From: Kitasatospora aureofaciens
GTDB taxonomy: Bacteria; Actinomycetota; Actinomycetes; Streptomycetales; Streptomycetaceae
Reading direction: 5' to 3'
DNA: 64,000 nt
NCBI RefSeq assembly: GCF_019192735.1
Contig: NZ_JAHTKP010000006.1
Coordinates: 186,001 to 250,000 of the forward strand
Under the pieces are notes generated by a model. It saw only the letters and a list, made by a program, of their open reading frames with translations, was not told the origin of the DNA and did not search any database. Both the position numbers and the translations under genes were made by a program. Below are positions 32,999-40,934 of the stretch, in pieces; the first letter of the stretch is position 1; every line of letters starts with the position of its first letter.

Positions 32999-33357
32999 CC
33001 CTTCATGACGTCGTTCAGGGAACTGGTGGTGTCGTGAGTGACTGGATTGGGCAACTTTACCGTGTAGTGGTACGGGTTTGTGCCGGTCTTCTCAACCGAC
33101 ATCCCTGCACTCAAGAGATCTTGAACAGTCACCGTTCGATAGTCTCCACTCTTGGCGAACTTCGGAGGCAGCCTTGACATCGTTGAGACACCGAACGGAA
33201 AGTCGTTGGAAGCCGCCCTTTCGGCGTCGGCTTGAAGTCGCGCCGTCGTCTCCGGACCGGAACCGAACCGGTAGAGCAGTAGGTTCGGATCTGGAGTCGC
33301 TTCACCGTCATTGTGGACCAGGACTGGCGTATTCCTGGCCAGCACATAGTACGTGTG
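32992..33357 (-). CDS. Orphan Rhs toxin tip 1 (start-less cassette)
   Basis: From the repeat core the minus strand codes HTYYVLARNTPVLVHND, the end of a HINT/pretoxin region. A ~105-residue unknown toxin domain follows (LLLYRFGSGPETTARLQADA, FPFGVSTMSRLPPKF, PYHYTVKLPNPV). There is no rhs body and no proper start codon with ribosome site, so it is silent unless joined to rhs. The reading frame matches that of the rhs gene at the core. Gly is replaced by Arg in the VLAG motif. The immunity-like gene follows with overlap. Confidence 0.75.
   Translation of the reverse strand, partial: HTYYVLARNTPVLVHNDGEATPDPNLLLYRFGSGPETTARLQADAERAASNDFPFGVSTMSRLPPKFAKSGDYRTVTVQDLLSAGMSVEKTGTNPYHYTVKLPNPVTHDTTSSLNDVMKGC
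33344..33357. repeat. Repeat core, copy A (candidate attachment core)
   Basis: ACATAGTACGTGTG is identical to segments at 38200-38213 and 45872-45885. It encodes HTYYV on the minus strand. ACAT and GTGT form an imperfect inverted pair around AGTAC, like a tyrosine-recombinase core. All three loci differ after the last G. Confidence 0.75.
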
Positions 33358-33490
33358 GTAAGCAGCCCCCTGCTTGCTGCGTTTTCGCAGGTGAACAGCA
33401 ATCTACCGGTCCGCTGGGGTCCGTGGAAGTACGTTGATGTCCGCCCCTGTTGTCAGCGTTGCCGTCAGAGGTCTACACCACTGGGGGTTT
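33358..33490. other. Candidate attachment-site arm A
   Basis: This non-coding stretch is recognisably related to 38214-38345: both have TTTTCGCAGGT-AAC about 30 bases from the core, CGGTCCG...GTCCGTGGA in the middle and GTCAGAGGT.TA.ACCA at the far end. TTGCCGTCAGAGG resembles sequences after the int stop codons. It may bind Int/Xis. Confidence 0.5.
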
Positions 33491-33561
33491 GGGGCGGGTG
33501 GCAGTGAGGGCGGTGGAGCGCGCTTTGGCCGGTGTCCTACCCGAGTCGGGGTCGGGCATGG

Positions 33562-33635
33562 CCAGGGGGCCGTACGCTGGCCCGGCGACGGGGCAGGTAC
33601 CTGCCTGCCCGCCGTTCTGCCCCGTGGCCCTCTGG
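33562..33635. other. Nested inverted repeats, candidate replication or transfer site
   Basis: ACGGGGCAG (33588-33596) pairs perfectly with CTGCCCCGT (33617-33625). Directly outside it, CCAGGGGGCC (33562-33571) pairs with GGCCCTCTGG (33626-33635) with one mismatch. A GGCAGGTACCTGCC palindrome lies at 33592-33605. No gene is convincing here. Such structure fits a single-strand origin or transfer locus of the decayed element. Confidence 0.45.
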
Positions 33636-34165
33636 TCTTGCCCGACGCGGGCCCCGACCTGGGTAGGTGGGTAGGGCACGCTTCGCCGCCCGGCCCGCGC
33701 TGAGCACCGAGCCTCGCCATGGAGCGTTGGCCCTGGGCCACCCTGCCTACAGCGAGCCGCTGCCCCTCCCGGTCAGCGCCAATCCGGAGACGCGGCTCGG
33801 ATGCTGGCCGTTCCCGGCTTCCCCGGCTGGCCCCATCGTTGGCCTGCCACCAGGCGATCACCGGGCCCTGCCCGGCCCTCCTCCGCCTTTGCGCGCGCAG
33901 GTGGCCGGGCCGTCGCGCGGTGGGGCGTAGACAGGAATCGCGGGGCGGCCCGCGCAAGCGGGCCGCCTTGAACTCGTAAGGAAAGTTTCGACGCACTCCA
34001 CCACCGGGGCCGTGTCTTTCTGAACTGCTGAACCTACCTGCCCGCCAAGGCTGTTAACTGGACTGGCTGTGTCCGTGCTGGACTGTGGCACAGCCGATGG
34101 CCGAGAGACCCGCTCCCTAGTTCCGAGGCGGCAGCCTTGCGCGAGGGCGGAGGAGCCGGGTTCAG
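33636..34165. other. Gene-free stretch in the decayed element
   Basis: Several open frames exist on both strands but none shows a recognisable protein, a credible start or consistent codon use. I see nothing else that can be named here. Confidence 0.4.
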
Positions 34166-34501
34166 CTATCGGGCGCTCACTTCGCTGGCCACGATGATTC
34201 GGCCACCGGCCTTCCTGACGGAGCGGCTGACGCGGGCCTTCTCGTCGGGCAGGACGGAGAGCATCTCGCCGGTGGGGACGATGATGGTGTCGGCGTCGCC
34301 GTCGAGGAGCATTTGCAGGGCGTAGGTGAGTCCTCGGCGCTGGTCGGGTTCGGTGGCGCCCTCGTCGTCGTGGATCACACCCGCGAGGTGCAGGCCCGAC
34401 TCGCGGGCGATCCGCTCGCACATCGCCTGCCGGGTGACGACGGGCTCGTCCTTGGCCGTGCACAGGTAGACGACGGCGGTGGGCTGCGCGGGCTTGGTCA
34501 T
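34166..34501 (-). CDS. Small protein resembling a resolvase N-terminal fold
   Basis: This 111-residue protein (TAVVYLCTAKDEPVVTRQAM, CERIARESGLHLAGVIHDD, LTYALQMLLDGDADTIIVPT) has the alternating pattern of the serine-resolvase catalytic domain, but the usual serine motif and DNA-binding domain are absent. It is probably an accessory protein of the element. Its neighbour on the same strand is an XRE-TPR regulator upstream. Confidence 0.6.
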   Translation of the reverse strand: MTKPAQPTAVVYLCTAKDEPVVTRQAMCERIARESGLHLAGVIHDDEGATEPDQRRGLTYALQMLLDGDADTIIVPTGEMLSVLPDEKARVSRSVRKAGGRIIVASEVSAR

Positions 34502-34680
34502 CTCTTCGTCCCATCTCAGTTCGGCTCGGCTCGGGACCGTTGGTGATGCTGTGTCGGTCCGTGCCGTTCGTGCGGTTACTGAGATCGTCGGGCGTCGAGG
34601 TCGGGTCGCCCAGGAACGTGCCGGGTCAGTTCGCCCATCCTCCGGAGTGGATCTGGTACGTAGTGTCTCTGCCGGGCTGG

Positions 34681-35907
34681 TCAGAGCTCGACGGCGAGGA
34701 AGTCGGCGAGTTCGACGAGTTGTGGGGACAGGCCGCGCTTGCGTCGGGTGACGAGGGTGGTAGCGATGTCACGGGCGTATCGCTGGTAGCGCAGCCATTC
34801 GGGGGCGGCCTGCTTGATGCCGAGCAGGATGTCGGTGGCCGGCGCGTAGTCCCGTTGTTCGGTGTGGGCGGCGGCGAGGTCGAGCAGGTGGCGGTTGCGG
34901 TTGTTGGAGGTGGAGCGTGCGGGTGCGGTGACTTGTCCGGAGAGCCGGAGGGCCTTGCCGTACTCGCGCAGGACCATGGCGTTCTCGACCTCCTTCATGG
35001 CCACCGTGTTGGGGCCGAAGGTCGTCCAGTACTCGTGGTAGTCGATCACGTCCCGGCCGACCAGGACGGCGGCGGCCTTGGCCTGCCGAATCATCTCGTC
35101 CGCCTCCGGAGTGCGGTTGTTGCGCACGGCGGCGGCCGAGCCCCGCAGCAGCAGCCAGCCCCAGGTGCCGAGGTGGCTGGCGGTGGAGTGCCGGAAGGAC
35201 GGCTCGATGGCGTCCGCCGTGGCGACGGCTACCTCTTCGGCCTCGTCGAAGCGGCGCTGCCGCAGCAGCAGCCAGCACAGCGAGACCACCGCGGACGCCC
35301 CGAGAACCTGGTTCCCGCTCCGTTCGGCCAGGTCGATGGCCCGGTTCAGCGCCTGGTAGGCGAGGTCGTCGTGCCGCAGGTGGATCAGCGTGGAGCCCGC
35401 CAGTTGGTGAGCCTGCGCCTGCAATTCGAGTGCCGCCAACCGGGCTTCTCCTTCTGCCAGTTCGGCGACCTGGGCGGCCTCGGTCAGAACGCTCGGCAGT
35501 GCTCCGAGTGTGGCCGCGTAGTCGTCCCCCTGATAGAGGCGGTTGCCTTCACGCACCGACGCGCGGACCCCGGTGATGGTCGGGGCGTCGTGAGCATCAT
35601 CAGCATGGGCAACCCGGCCCAGCCCTCTAGCCGGTGTGATCACCCGACGGATCGCCAGAATCCCGGCCGGGTCGACCGCCGGGGCGACCGGAGCTTCGAT
35701 CGGACCAGTCTGCATCAGATCCGTTGTCTTCACACCCAACGCCTGGGCGAGCTGGCGCAACGTGCCCATGCGGGCGCTCTCGCGGTCGTTGCGCTCCAGC
35801 TTCCGGATGGTCGCCACCGACACCCCGGACGCCTCCGCGAGCTGCTCCTGTGTCATGCCCCGGCGTCGGCGCAAGCGCCCGATCCGGTCCCCGATGCTCT
35901 CCGCCAT
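34681..35907 (-). CDS. XRE-family regulator with TPR-like domain
   Basis: The 408-residue protein has an XRE helix-turn-helix at about 5-60 (RIGRLRRRRGMTQEQLAEAS, VSVATIRKLERNDRESA). A helical repeat region follows, with paired helices such as LAALELQAQAHQLAGSTLIH and QALNRAIDLAERSGNQVLGAS. ATG 35907 is chosen because the helix-turn-helix follows at once. Regulators of this kind are common on actinobacterial integrative elements, and the intact element at 39.2 kb has a counterpart. Confidence 0.85.
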   Translation of the reverse strand: MAESIGDRIGRLRRRRGMTQEQLAEASGVSVATIRKLERNDRESARMGTLRQLAQALGVKTTDLMQTGPIEAPVAPAVDPAGILAIRRVITPARGLGRVAHADDAHDAPTITGVRASVREGNRLYQGDDYAATLGALPSVLTEAAQVAELAEGEARLAALELQAQAHQLAGSTLIHLRHDDLAYQALNRAIDLAERSGNQVLGASAVVSLCWLLLRQRRFDEAEEVAVATADAIEPSFRHSTASHLGTWGWLLLRGSAAAVRNNRTPEADEMIRQAKAAAVLVGRDVIDYHEYWTTFGPNTVAMKEVENAMVLREYGKALRLSGQVTAPARSTSNNRNRHLLDLAAAHTEQRDYAPATDILLGIKQAAPEWLRYQRYARDIATTLVTRRKRGLSPQLVELADFLAVEL

Positions 35908-36018
35908 GGCCACCCCCGCACCTGCGACTTCGTTCCTCGCCAACGGTACGCCGCCCGCCAAGACCCCGGTGTGAACAGCGGGCGACCGTAACCGACCGGG
36001 TGATCCCGCTCGCTGGGC

Positions 36019-36351
36019 TCAGCCGGGCTTCCGCGCGGTGCTCCTCTTCGGCTTGGCGCTGGCCTCCAGGGCTTCGATGCGCTCACGCATCTCCTCGATC
36101 TGCTCCAGCGCATCCTCCAAAACGTCGGCCACTTGCTGCACACGCTGGCGCGTCATCAGCTCCTCCGGAGCCGGGCCGCTGCAGGTCTCCAGCGCGCCCG
36201 GGACCGCCGAGAGCTGGCCGACGGCCACGGCCTCCACGACCGTCATGCCGCCCGTCTCGGTCGGGAAGCCGCGCCGGATACGCGTGCCCTGGCCCTCGAC
36301 CAGCCGGAGGACCAGCGCGTCGTGGGCGGCTTGCTCGTCGATGCCGAGCAT
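36019..36351 (-). CDS. Hypothetical protein, probably truncated at its N-terminus
   Basis: The 110-residue frame begins MLGIDEQAAHDALVLRLVEG and ends in a predicted coiled coil (VLEDALEQIEEMRERIEALE) and a basic tail. In-frame coding-like sequence (LRGTELTDQQVAD) continues upstream to about 36390, exactly where the integrase remnant begins on the other strand. The true N-terminus was therefore probably lost in the same deletion. Confidence 0.5.
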   Translation of the reverse strand: MLGIDEQAAHDALVLRLVEGQGTRIRRGFPTETGGMTVVEAVAVGQLSAVPGALETCSGPAPEELMTRQRVQQVADVLEDALEQIEEMRERIEALEASAKPKRSTARKPG

Positions 36352-36390
36352 GTCGGCGACCTGCTGATCGGTGAGCTCGGTTCCTCGCAG

Positions 36391-37052
36391 CCACCAGCGG
36401 CCACCGCCTCCACCCGCTGTTCGAACTTGCCCTGCACACCGGGCTCCGCAAGGGCGAGCTCCTTGGCCTGCGCTGGGAAGACCTCGACCTGGCCGGCGGA
36501 ACCGCCAGCATCCGCCGCACCCTTCAGCGCACCAACTCCAGCAGCTTGACCGCCCTGCCGACCAAGACCCAGAGCTCAGAGCGGCGCAGCGCGCCCACGC
36601 CGTGCCCGCGCTCCCTCCAGCGGCACCGCGACCAGCAGCGCCAGGAACGCGAAGCGGCGGGAGCGGACTGGCAGCACAGCGGCTACGTCTTCACTCGGCC
36701 CAACGGAGCCCCGATCGAGGGAGCCACGCTCACCCGACACTTCAACACCCTGCTTCGCCAGGCCAGGCTCCGCCGCATCCGCTTCCATGATCTTCGGCAT
36801 TCGGCAGCGACCCTGCTTCTGGAGCACGGCGTCGAACTCGTCGTCATCAAGGAACTTCTCGGCCACGCCCACGTCGGCGTCACGGCCACGGTGTACGCCC
36901 ACGTCCGACGACGCCTCCAGCGCCAGGCCATCGACACCCTCGGCAACGCCCTTCGCCGGCCCACAGACGACACCGCAGAGCCCGACGACGGCGACGATCC
37001 GCCACTTTGTGCAGCACCCGTCCGCCGACGTTGCCGTCAACCGTTGCCGTGA
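36391..37052 (+). pseudogene. C-terminal half of a tyrosine integrase
   Basis: About 220 codons, starting GHRLHPLFELALHTGLRKGE, are very close to the C-terminal half of the intact integrase at 43568. The catalytic arginine (TGLRKGE), HDLRHS, LGHAH and tyrosine (ATVYAHV) are all present, but the arm-binding and N-terminal core domains are missing. A short stretch after SSERR is divergent, perhaps from compensating indels. It marks the right end of a deleted relative of the intact element. Confidence 0.85.
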
Positions 37053-37062
37053 AGGCACCCAA

Positions 37063-37095
37063 AAGCCCTCCCCAGATTCGTTCTGGCGAGGGCTT
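37063..37095. terminator. Hairpin between integrase remnant and immunity gene 2
   Basis: AAGCCCTC.CCAGA pairs with TCTGG.GAGGGCTT. The hairpin sits between convergent genes and can serve both. Confidence 0.75.
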
Positions 37096-37134
37096 CTGAC
37101 TGGTAAACGGTCGATCCCTTATTCGGATCTTCTT

Positions 37135-37752
37135 TTAGATCTCCAGCGCCGATCGCAGGTCAAGCCAAATCTGGATGTCCCTGGAGAGCTGCTCGTCAAC
37201 AATGTGATCAGCAATCCATACAAGAGACGATAAAACCCGCTCGACTTCCTGCAGTAGCCTGACCTCTTCGCTGGGCTGATGGAGGCTTTCAGAGATGTCC
37301 TCGCCAGGCACGTAGAACCGATCCTCGCCTTGCTGGAGATCATTGCGGCGACGGGATGCTGCCGCTAGCAACTCCTCCCGCGAAAGAGGAAGACGCCGCA
37401 GTGCCAGCCGCGCCGCGCCATCCGGCGTCACAACCTCCGGCAAGCGATCAATGGGGGCTCGGAATCGCAACGCTAGCGCTGCCAGCCGCACCGTCCAGTA
37501 AGCGGAGTAGCACGGACTCATTCCCCCTTCGTCGAGGGCGAGTTCCACTAAAGACACCGCAAACTCAAGACCCTCTCGGCGCTGATCATCCGGTAGCTCC
37601 CGTACAGGGCTCACACCCGTCTCGGCAGACTCCACCATGGCTAGCCACCATTGAGGCGACGCGCCTTCCGGGAACCGTCCACGCACCCACGACCGCCGCT
37701 CATCGTGAGAGAGCTGCCAGAGCTCGCGGTACTCCTGCTCGGTTCGTGTCAC
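37135..37752 (-). CDS. Putative immunity protein of orphan toxin cassette 2
   Basis: This 205-residue, mostly helical acidic protein (EYRELWQLSHDERRSWVRGR, WWLAMVESAETG, EVRLLQEVERVLSSLVWIAD) begins at a GTG overlapping the stop of orphan tip 2 (GTGA). The overlap and order match a toxin-immunity pair. I do not recognise the family. It ends before the shared hairpin at 37063. Confidence 0.7.
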   Translation of the reverse strand: MTRTEQEYRELWQLSHDERRSWVRGRFPEGASPQWWLAMVESAETGVSPVRELPDDQRREGLEFAVSLVELALDEGGMSPCYSAYWTVRLAALALRFRAPIDRLPEVVTPDGAARLALRRLPLSREELLAAASRRRNDLQQGEDRFYVPGEDISESLHQPSEEVRLLQEVERVLSSLVWIADHIVDEQLSRDIQIWLDLRSALEI

Positions 37753-38213
37753 GGGGCCCTCCCGCCGTAGTCCTTGATGGCCGACAAGGGTACCCGAATC
37801 CCTGCCTGCTCGAATGCACTAACGCCCTGCTGCAAAAATTGCGCCGCGCATTCAGGGCACGGAGTGTAGTGGCCAGTCATGTTGTCAATTGATGAGACAA
37901 CGCCGCGACTTGTGATTGTGACCTGACCTGCACCGATGACAGAATCCCCACCGGTCATTACCGTGTGATGGATTCCAGGTGCGTCCGGAATTATGTGCAA
38001 GGTGCCGTTCCCTCCGACCGCCCACAAGAAGCGGCCGCCACCGCTGGCGGCCTGGGCAAACTCTGGAGTTCCCGCCGTCATGGGAGTTACTCCCGCAAAG
38101 TCAGCCTCCATCATCTCAAGGGCCAGATCGCCTGGCTTGTTATTCGCGACCGGCCCGCAAGTGCTGTTATGCACGAGTACCGGCGTGGTCCCGGCGAGTA
38201 CATAGTACGTGTG
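37749..38213 (-). CDS. Orphan Rhs toxin tip 2 (start-less cassette)
   Basis: From the core the minus strand codes HTYYVLAGTTPVLVHNS and a ~140-residue tip (GGGRFLWAVGGNGTLHIIPD, IHHTVMTGGDSVIGAGQVTI, GHYTPCPECAAQFLQQGVS). A TAG codon stands directly upstream of the core codons, so the cassette has no start of its own. Joined at the core, it would continue the rhs frame. The GGNG..H..PD and GHYTPCPEC segments resemble modules ending other actinobacterial polymorphic toxins, but the activity is not assigned. Confidence 0.8.
   Translation of the reverse strand, partial: HTYYVLAGTTPVLVHNSTCGPVANNKPGDLALEMMEADFAGVTPMTAGTPEFAQAASGGGRFLWAVGGNGTLHIIPDAPGIHHTVMTGGDSVIGAGQVTITSRGVVSSIDNMTGHYTPCPECAAQFLQQGVSAFEQAGIRVPLSAIKDYGGRAP
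38190..38213. repeat. Repeat core, copy B (candidate attachment core)
   Basis: These 24 bases are identical to 45862-45885 in rhs; the last 14 are shared with 33344-33357. Identity to rhs stops exactly after GTGTG, where the sequence changes to arm B. Confidence 0.8.
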
Positions 38214-38345
38214 CTACGCGACCCCTCTCCACCTGCTTTTTCGCAGGTCAACGGTGGTTTGACGGTCCGTCGGTGTCCGTGGATGTGCGCCGAAGTCCGT
38301 GGTTGTTGCCGTCGCTACTGCGTCAGAGGTGTAGACCAGTGCTGC
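38214..38345. other. Candidate attachment-site arm B
   Basis: This non-coding region is related to arm A (33358-33490) with matching order and spacing of TTTTCGCAGGTCAAC, CGGTCCG, GTCCGTGGA and GTCAGAGGTGTAGACCA. GTTGCCGTCGCTACTGC near 38304 also resembles the GTTGCCGTCAACTACTGC just after the intact int gene. It is probably one arm of the element's attachment site. Confidence 0.55.
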
Positions 38346-38366
38346 TGTCGTCGGCCGCGCGCGATC

Positions 38367-38618
38367 CTACTGCCAAGCTCCGGGCTCGGCGCGGACGACG
38401 GTGCGCATGGTTTGCTCGTACGACTGGTGACCAGTCTGCGCGCAGTGTCCGGCGATCCAGCGCGTCAGCTCCTCGGGGGTGTGCAGCTCGCCTGACGCGG
38501 CAGCGCAGTCCCGTTCTTCGCCGGTGACGCATAGGGCTTCGAAGGTCGGCAGAGCCAAGGGGTCGGTCACGGTGGTCACGTGGTAGCTGCGGAAGCGGTA
38601 GCGGCTGGTCTTGCCCAT
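38367..38618 (-). CDS. DUF7848-like small protein
   Basis: This 83-residue protein (YRFRSYHVTTVTDPLALPTF, CVTGEERDCAAASGEL, RWIAGHCAQTGHQSYEQTMR, RAEPGAW) fits a small family I know as DUF7848, found on streptomycete elements: two cysteines, a W..H...TGH..Y motif and a RAEPG.W ending. The ATG overlaps the upstream gene's stop by one base. The function is unknown. Confidence 0.7.
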   Translation of the reverse strand: MGKTSRYRFRSYHVTTVTDPLALPTFEALCVTGEERDCAAASGELHTPEELTRWIAGHCAQTGHQSYEQTMRTVVRAEPGAWQ

Positions 38619-39124
38619 CAGCTTTCCCCGTCCTGCACCTGCGGCGCCGGGATGCGCTGCCCGCGTGAGTCCGCGACCCTGAGCGCATCCGACAGGGCCT
38701 CGGTCAGCCGGCAGGCCAGCCACCGATACTCGACGCTCGACGGCACCCGCTCTCCCGGGTCCAAGACACTCCGGGCGTACTCCAACAGTTCCTCGCCCAT
38801 GCTGAGCTGCATCGTCTCGATGCCGTCGGCGAGCGTCGAGAGGCAGCCCTGACCGTTGGTGCTCAGGTAGCAGAGGCGACCGTCCGAGGCGGTCCACGGA
38901 AGCAGCCGCAGCCCGTCGATCGTGCGCTCCGCGTGACTGCCCTTCTGGTTCGTCGGCGCCTGCTCGTGGTCGGTCTTGCGGTGGCTGTCCTGCATCGCCC
39001 GCACATCGGCCAGCCGGGACCGGTCACGGCTGCGCACGGCTGCACGCGCCCGCCTGCGGAGCCTGACGCACTCCGCGCATGCGGAGCCGGGGCGCTCCCG
39101 CCGCTGTGTCGCCTCCTGGGCCAT
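38618..39124 (-). CDS. Hypothetical element-borne protein
   Basis: This 168-residue protein begins with a basic Cys-containing segment (GSACAECVRLRRRARAAVRS) and continues with TIDGLRLLPWTASDGRLCYL and YRWLACRLTEALSDAL. No family is recognised. It is coupled to the DUF7848-like gene and divergent from the XRE-TPR regulator at 39228, an arrangement seen in accessory regions of actinobacterial elements. Confidence 0.7.
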   Translation of the reverse strand: MAQEATQRRERPGSACAECVRLRRRARAAVRSRDRSRLADVRAMQDSHRKTDHEQAPTNQKGSHAERTIDGLRLLPWTASDGRLCYLSTNGQGCLSTLADGIETMQLSMGEELLEYARSVLDPGERVPSSVEYRWLACRLTEALSDALRVADSRGQRIPAPQVQDGES

Positions 39125-39227
39125 GCTGTTTTCCCTTCCTTGGCCAGATCTCTTGATCAGGATCCCGTTGGCGTGAACCTTGCGGAGTAGCCAGCGTGTC
39201 TGCCTCTGTGTCTGCCAAGCTGACTTG

Positions 39228-40430
39228 GTGCGGGAGACGGTCGGGGAACTGGTCAGGCGACTGCGTTTGACGCGCGGTTGGAGTCAGCGGCGGCTGGCCG
39301 AGGCGCTGGCCGATGCTGCTCCCGGGCGGGTTCCTCCGACGCGAAACGACGTGTCCCGATGGGAGATCGGCACTCGCTCCCCCCGGGAGTGGCTGCCCTT
39401 CCTCGCGCGAGTGTTGGAGGTTCCCCGCGAACTGCTGGAGGCTGCGAAGGCTGTCCAGTTCCCGGAGTCCGTGCCGCGTGCGCTGACCGTCGCCGACTTC
39501 CTGCCCGAGAGCGACCCGCTGTCCGCGCTGACGGCGCGAACTGGTCGTCGGATCGGTGCCGGGCAGGTTACCGACCTGGTCCACCGGGTGCACGGCCTGC
39601 GGCTGGCCGACGATGTGGTGTACGGGAAGGACCTGATCGCCCCGGCCCTGCGGGAACTGCGGGCGGCGGTCACGCTCTACCGCGAGGGCACCCACACCGA
39701 CCAGGTGGGCCGCGAACTGCTACGGGCGATTGGCGAGTTGGCGCAGATCGCCGGTTGGGTCGCCTCCGACGCGGGCGAGCACGCCGAGGCGGAGCGGATC
39801 TACCGGCTCGGGATCAGTGCCGCCCGTGCCGCCGGGGACGGGGTGCTGTCGGGGAACGTGGCGGGTTCGCTGGCCTACCAGTGGAGCAACACCGGACGCC
39901 CCCGCGACGCGGTGGACCTGGCTACCGCCGCAGTGGAGGAGGCTGGTCCCGATGCTCCGGCGAAGGCCCGCGCGCTGTACCTGGATCGGGTGGCCTGGGC
40001 GCACACTCGCGCCGGCCAGGACCGCCCTGCGATGAATGCCCTTGGGGAAGCCGGCGAGGCCCTGGCCAAGGACTCGGCCGGCGTCGAGTCACCGTCGTAC
40101 CTGTACTGGATGGACGCCGGGGAACTGCAGGTCATGGAGGCCCGCGTCTACACCGAGCTGCACCGGCCACTGCGTGCCGTACCGCTGCTGACGGACGTCC
40201 TGAGTCGTTACGACGCCAGTCACGCGAGGGAGTTGGCACTGTACCTTTCCTGGCTGGCCGTGGCCTACGCCGACGCGAACGAGCCCGAGGCCGCAGCCGG
40301 GACCGCTGGCCGGATGCTCTCCCTGGGGCAGAGCGGCAGCGAACGTACCACCGAGCGCGCACGGATCGTGCTGGACCGGTTGCGAGCGTTCCGGGACGTT
40401 CCCGAAGTCGCCGAGCTGCTGGTGTCCTGA
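39228..40430 (+). CDS. XRE-family regulator with TPR-like domain
   Basis: The 400-residue protein has an XRE helix-turn-helix at about 3-60 (LVRRLRLTRGWSQRRLAEAL, DVSRWEIGTRSPREW) and a helical repeat domain (AIGELAQIAGWVASDAGEHA, RLGISAARAAGDGVLSGNVA). GTG 39228 is chosen; longer frames up to 39180 begin with a Cys-rich segment lacking homology. It probably regulates excision or replication of the element. Confidence 0.83.
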   Translation: MRETVGELVRRLRLTRGWSQRRLAEALADAAPGRVPPTRNDVSRWEIGTRSPREWLPFLARVLEVPRELLEAAKAVQFPESVPRALTVADFLPESDPLSALTARTGRRIGAGQVTDLVHRVHGLRLADDVVYGKDLIAPALRELRAAVTLYREGTHTDQVGRELLRAIGELAQIAGWVASDAGEHAEAERIYRLGISAARAAGDGVLSGNVAGSLAYQWSNTGRPRDAVDLATAAVEEAGPDAPAKARALYLDRVAWAHTRAGQDRPAMNALGEAGEALAKDSAGVESPSYLYWMDAGELQVMEARVYTELHRPLRAVPLLTDVLSRYDASHARELALYLSWLAVAYADANEPEAAAGTAGRMLSLGQSGSERTTERARIVLDRLRAFRDVPEVAELLVS

Positions 40431-40934
40431 CCGTCCCGATCGGGCGGGGGCGAGTTCGGATCTGCTGCTTGCGGGCGACTCGGCACTCGGCGGGCTTGCG
40501 CACGGTCTGCGGGTCGGCGAAGAGCCTGCGCTGCGGAGCCGGGGCGGCGTCGGACACTGCCCACGGCCGGGCCTGGCGGTGGAAACGGAGGGTCGGACCC
40601 CTGGCCGACCCTATGCCCGCGATCCGACCGTAGGACGGTCGCAGGCGACAACTTGCTCCGCAAGGCGCAAGGAGTCCTTACCCCATAACTTGCTCCGACC
40701 TGGTCGGTGCTGGGGTAAGCAGCGCTTACCGCACAACTTGCTCCCATCGGGCACCGGTCGAACCCGCCCACGATGCGACTGACCGCTGACCTCCGGCATC
40801 CGCGAGGGCCTCGGGTGCTGGTCCGGTCTGGGTCGGTCGGCGATGTCGGGCCAGCTCCAACGGGCGGAGCCCGCCTTGAACCTCGTAGAGAAAATCTGGA
40901 CGCACAGCTCCCTGGCCGTCCAGGGGCCGACGGG
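40431..40934. repeat. Gene-free region with three AACTTGCTCC repeats
   Basis: AACTTGCTCC occurs at 40650, 40687 and 40735 in the same orientation, spaced 37 and 48 bases. Around the second copy CTTACCCCA and TGGGGTAAG form an inverted repeat (40677-40720). No gene is convincing in these ~500 bases. The repeats could bind the GntR or XRE regulator or act as replication iterons. Confidence 0.6.

Noticed and set aside
33434..33996. Several 60-200 codon frames in the gene-free part of the decayed element
   Set aside because: Overlapping frames on both strands with proline/arginine-rich nonsense; the DNA is dominated by inverted repeats instead.
38150..38350. tRNA 3' end as attachment site for the element
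   Set aside because: RepSA-type elements usually use tRNA genes, but no cloverleaf sequence or CCA-like end could be found at either side of the element.
40650..40744. CRISPR-like repeats
   Set aside because: Only three 10-base repeats with irregular spacing and no cas genes nearby.
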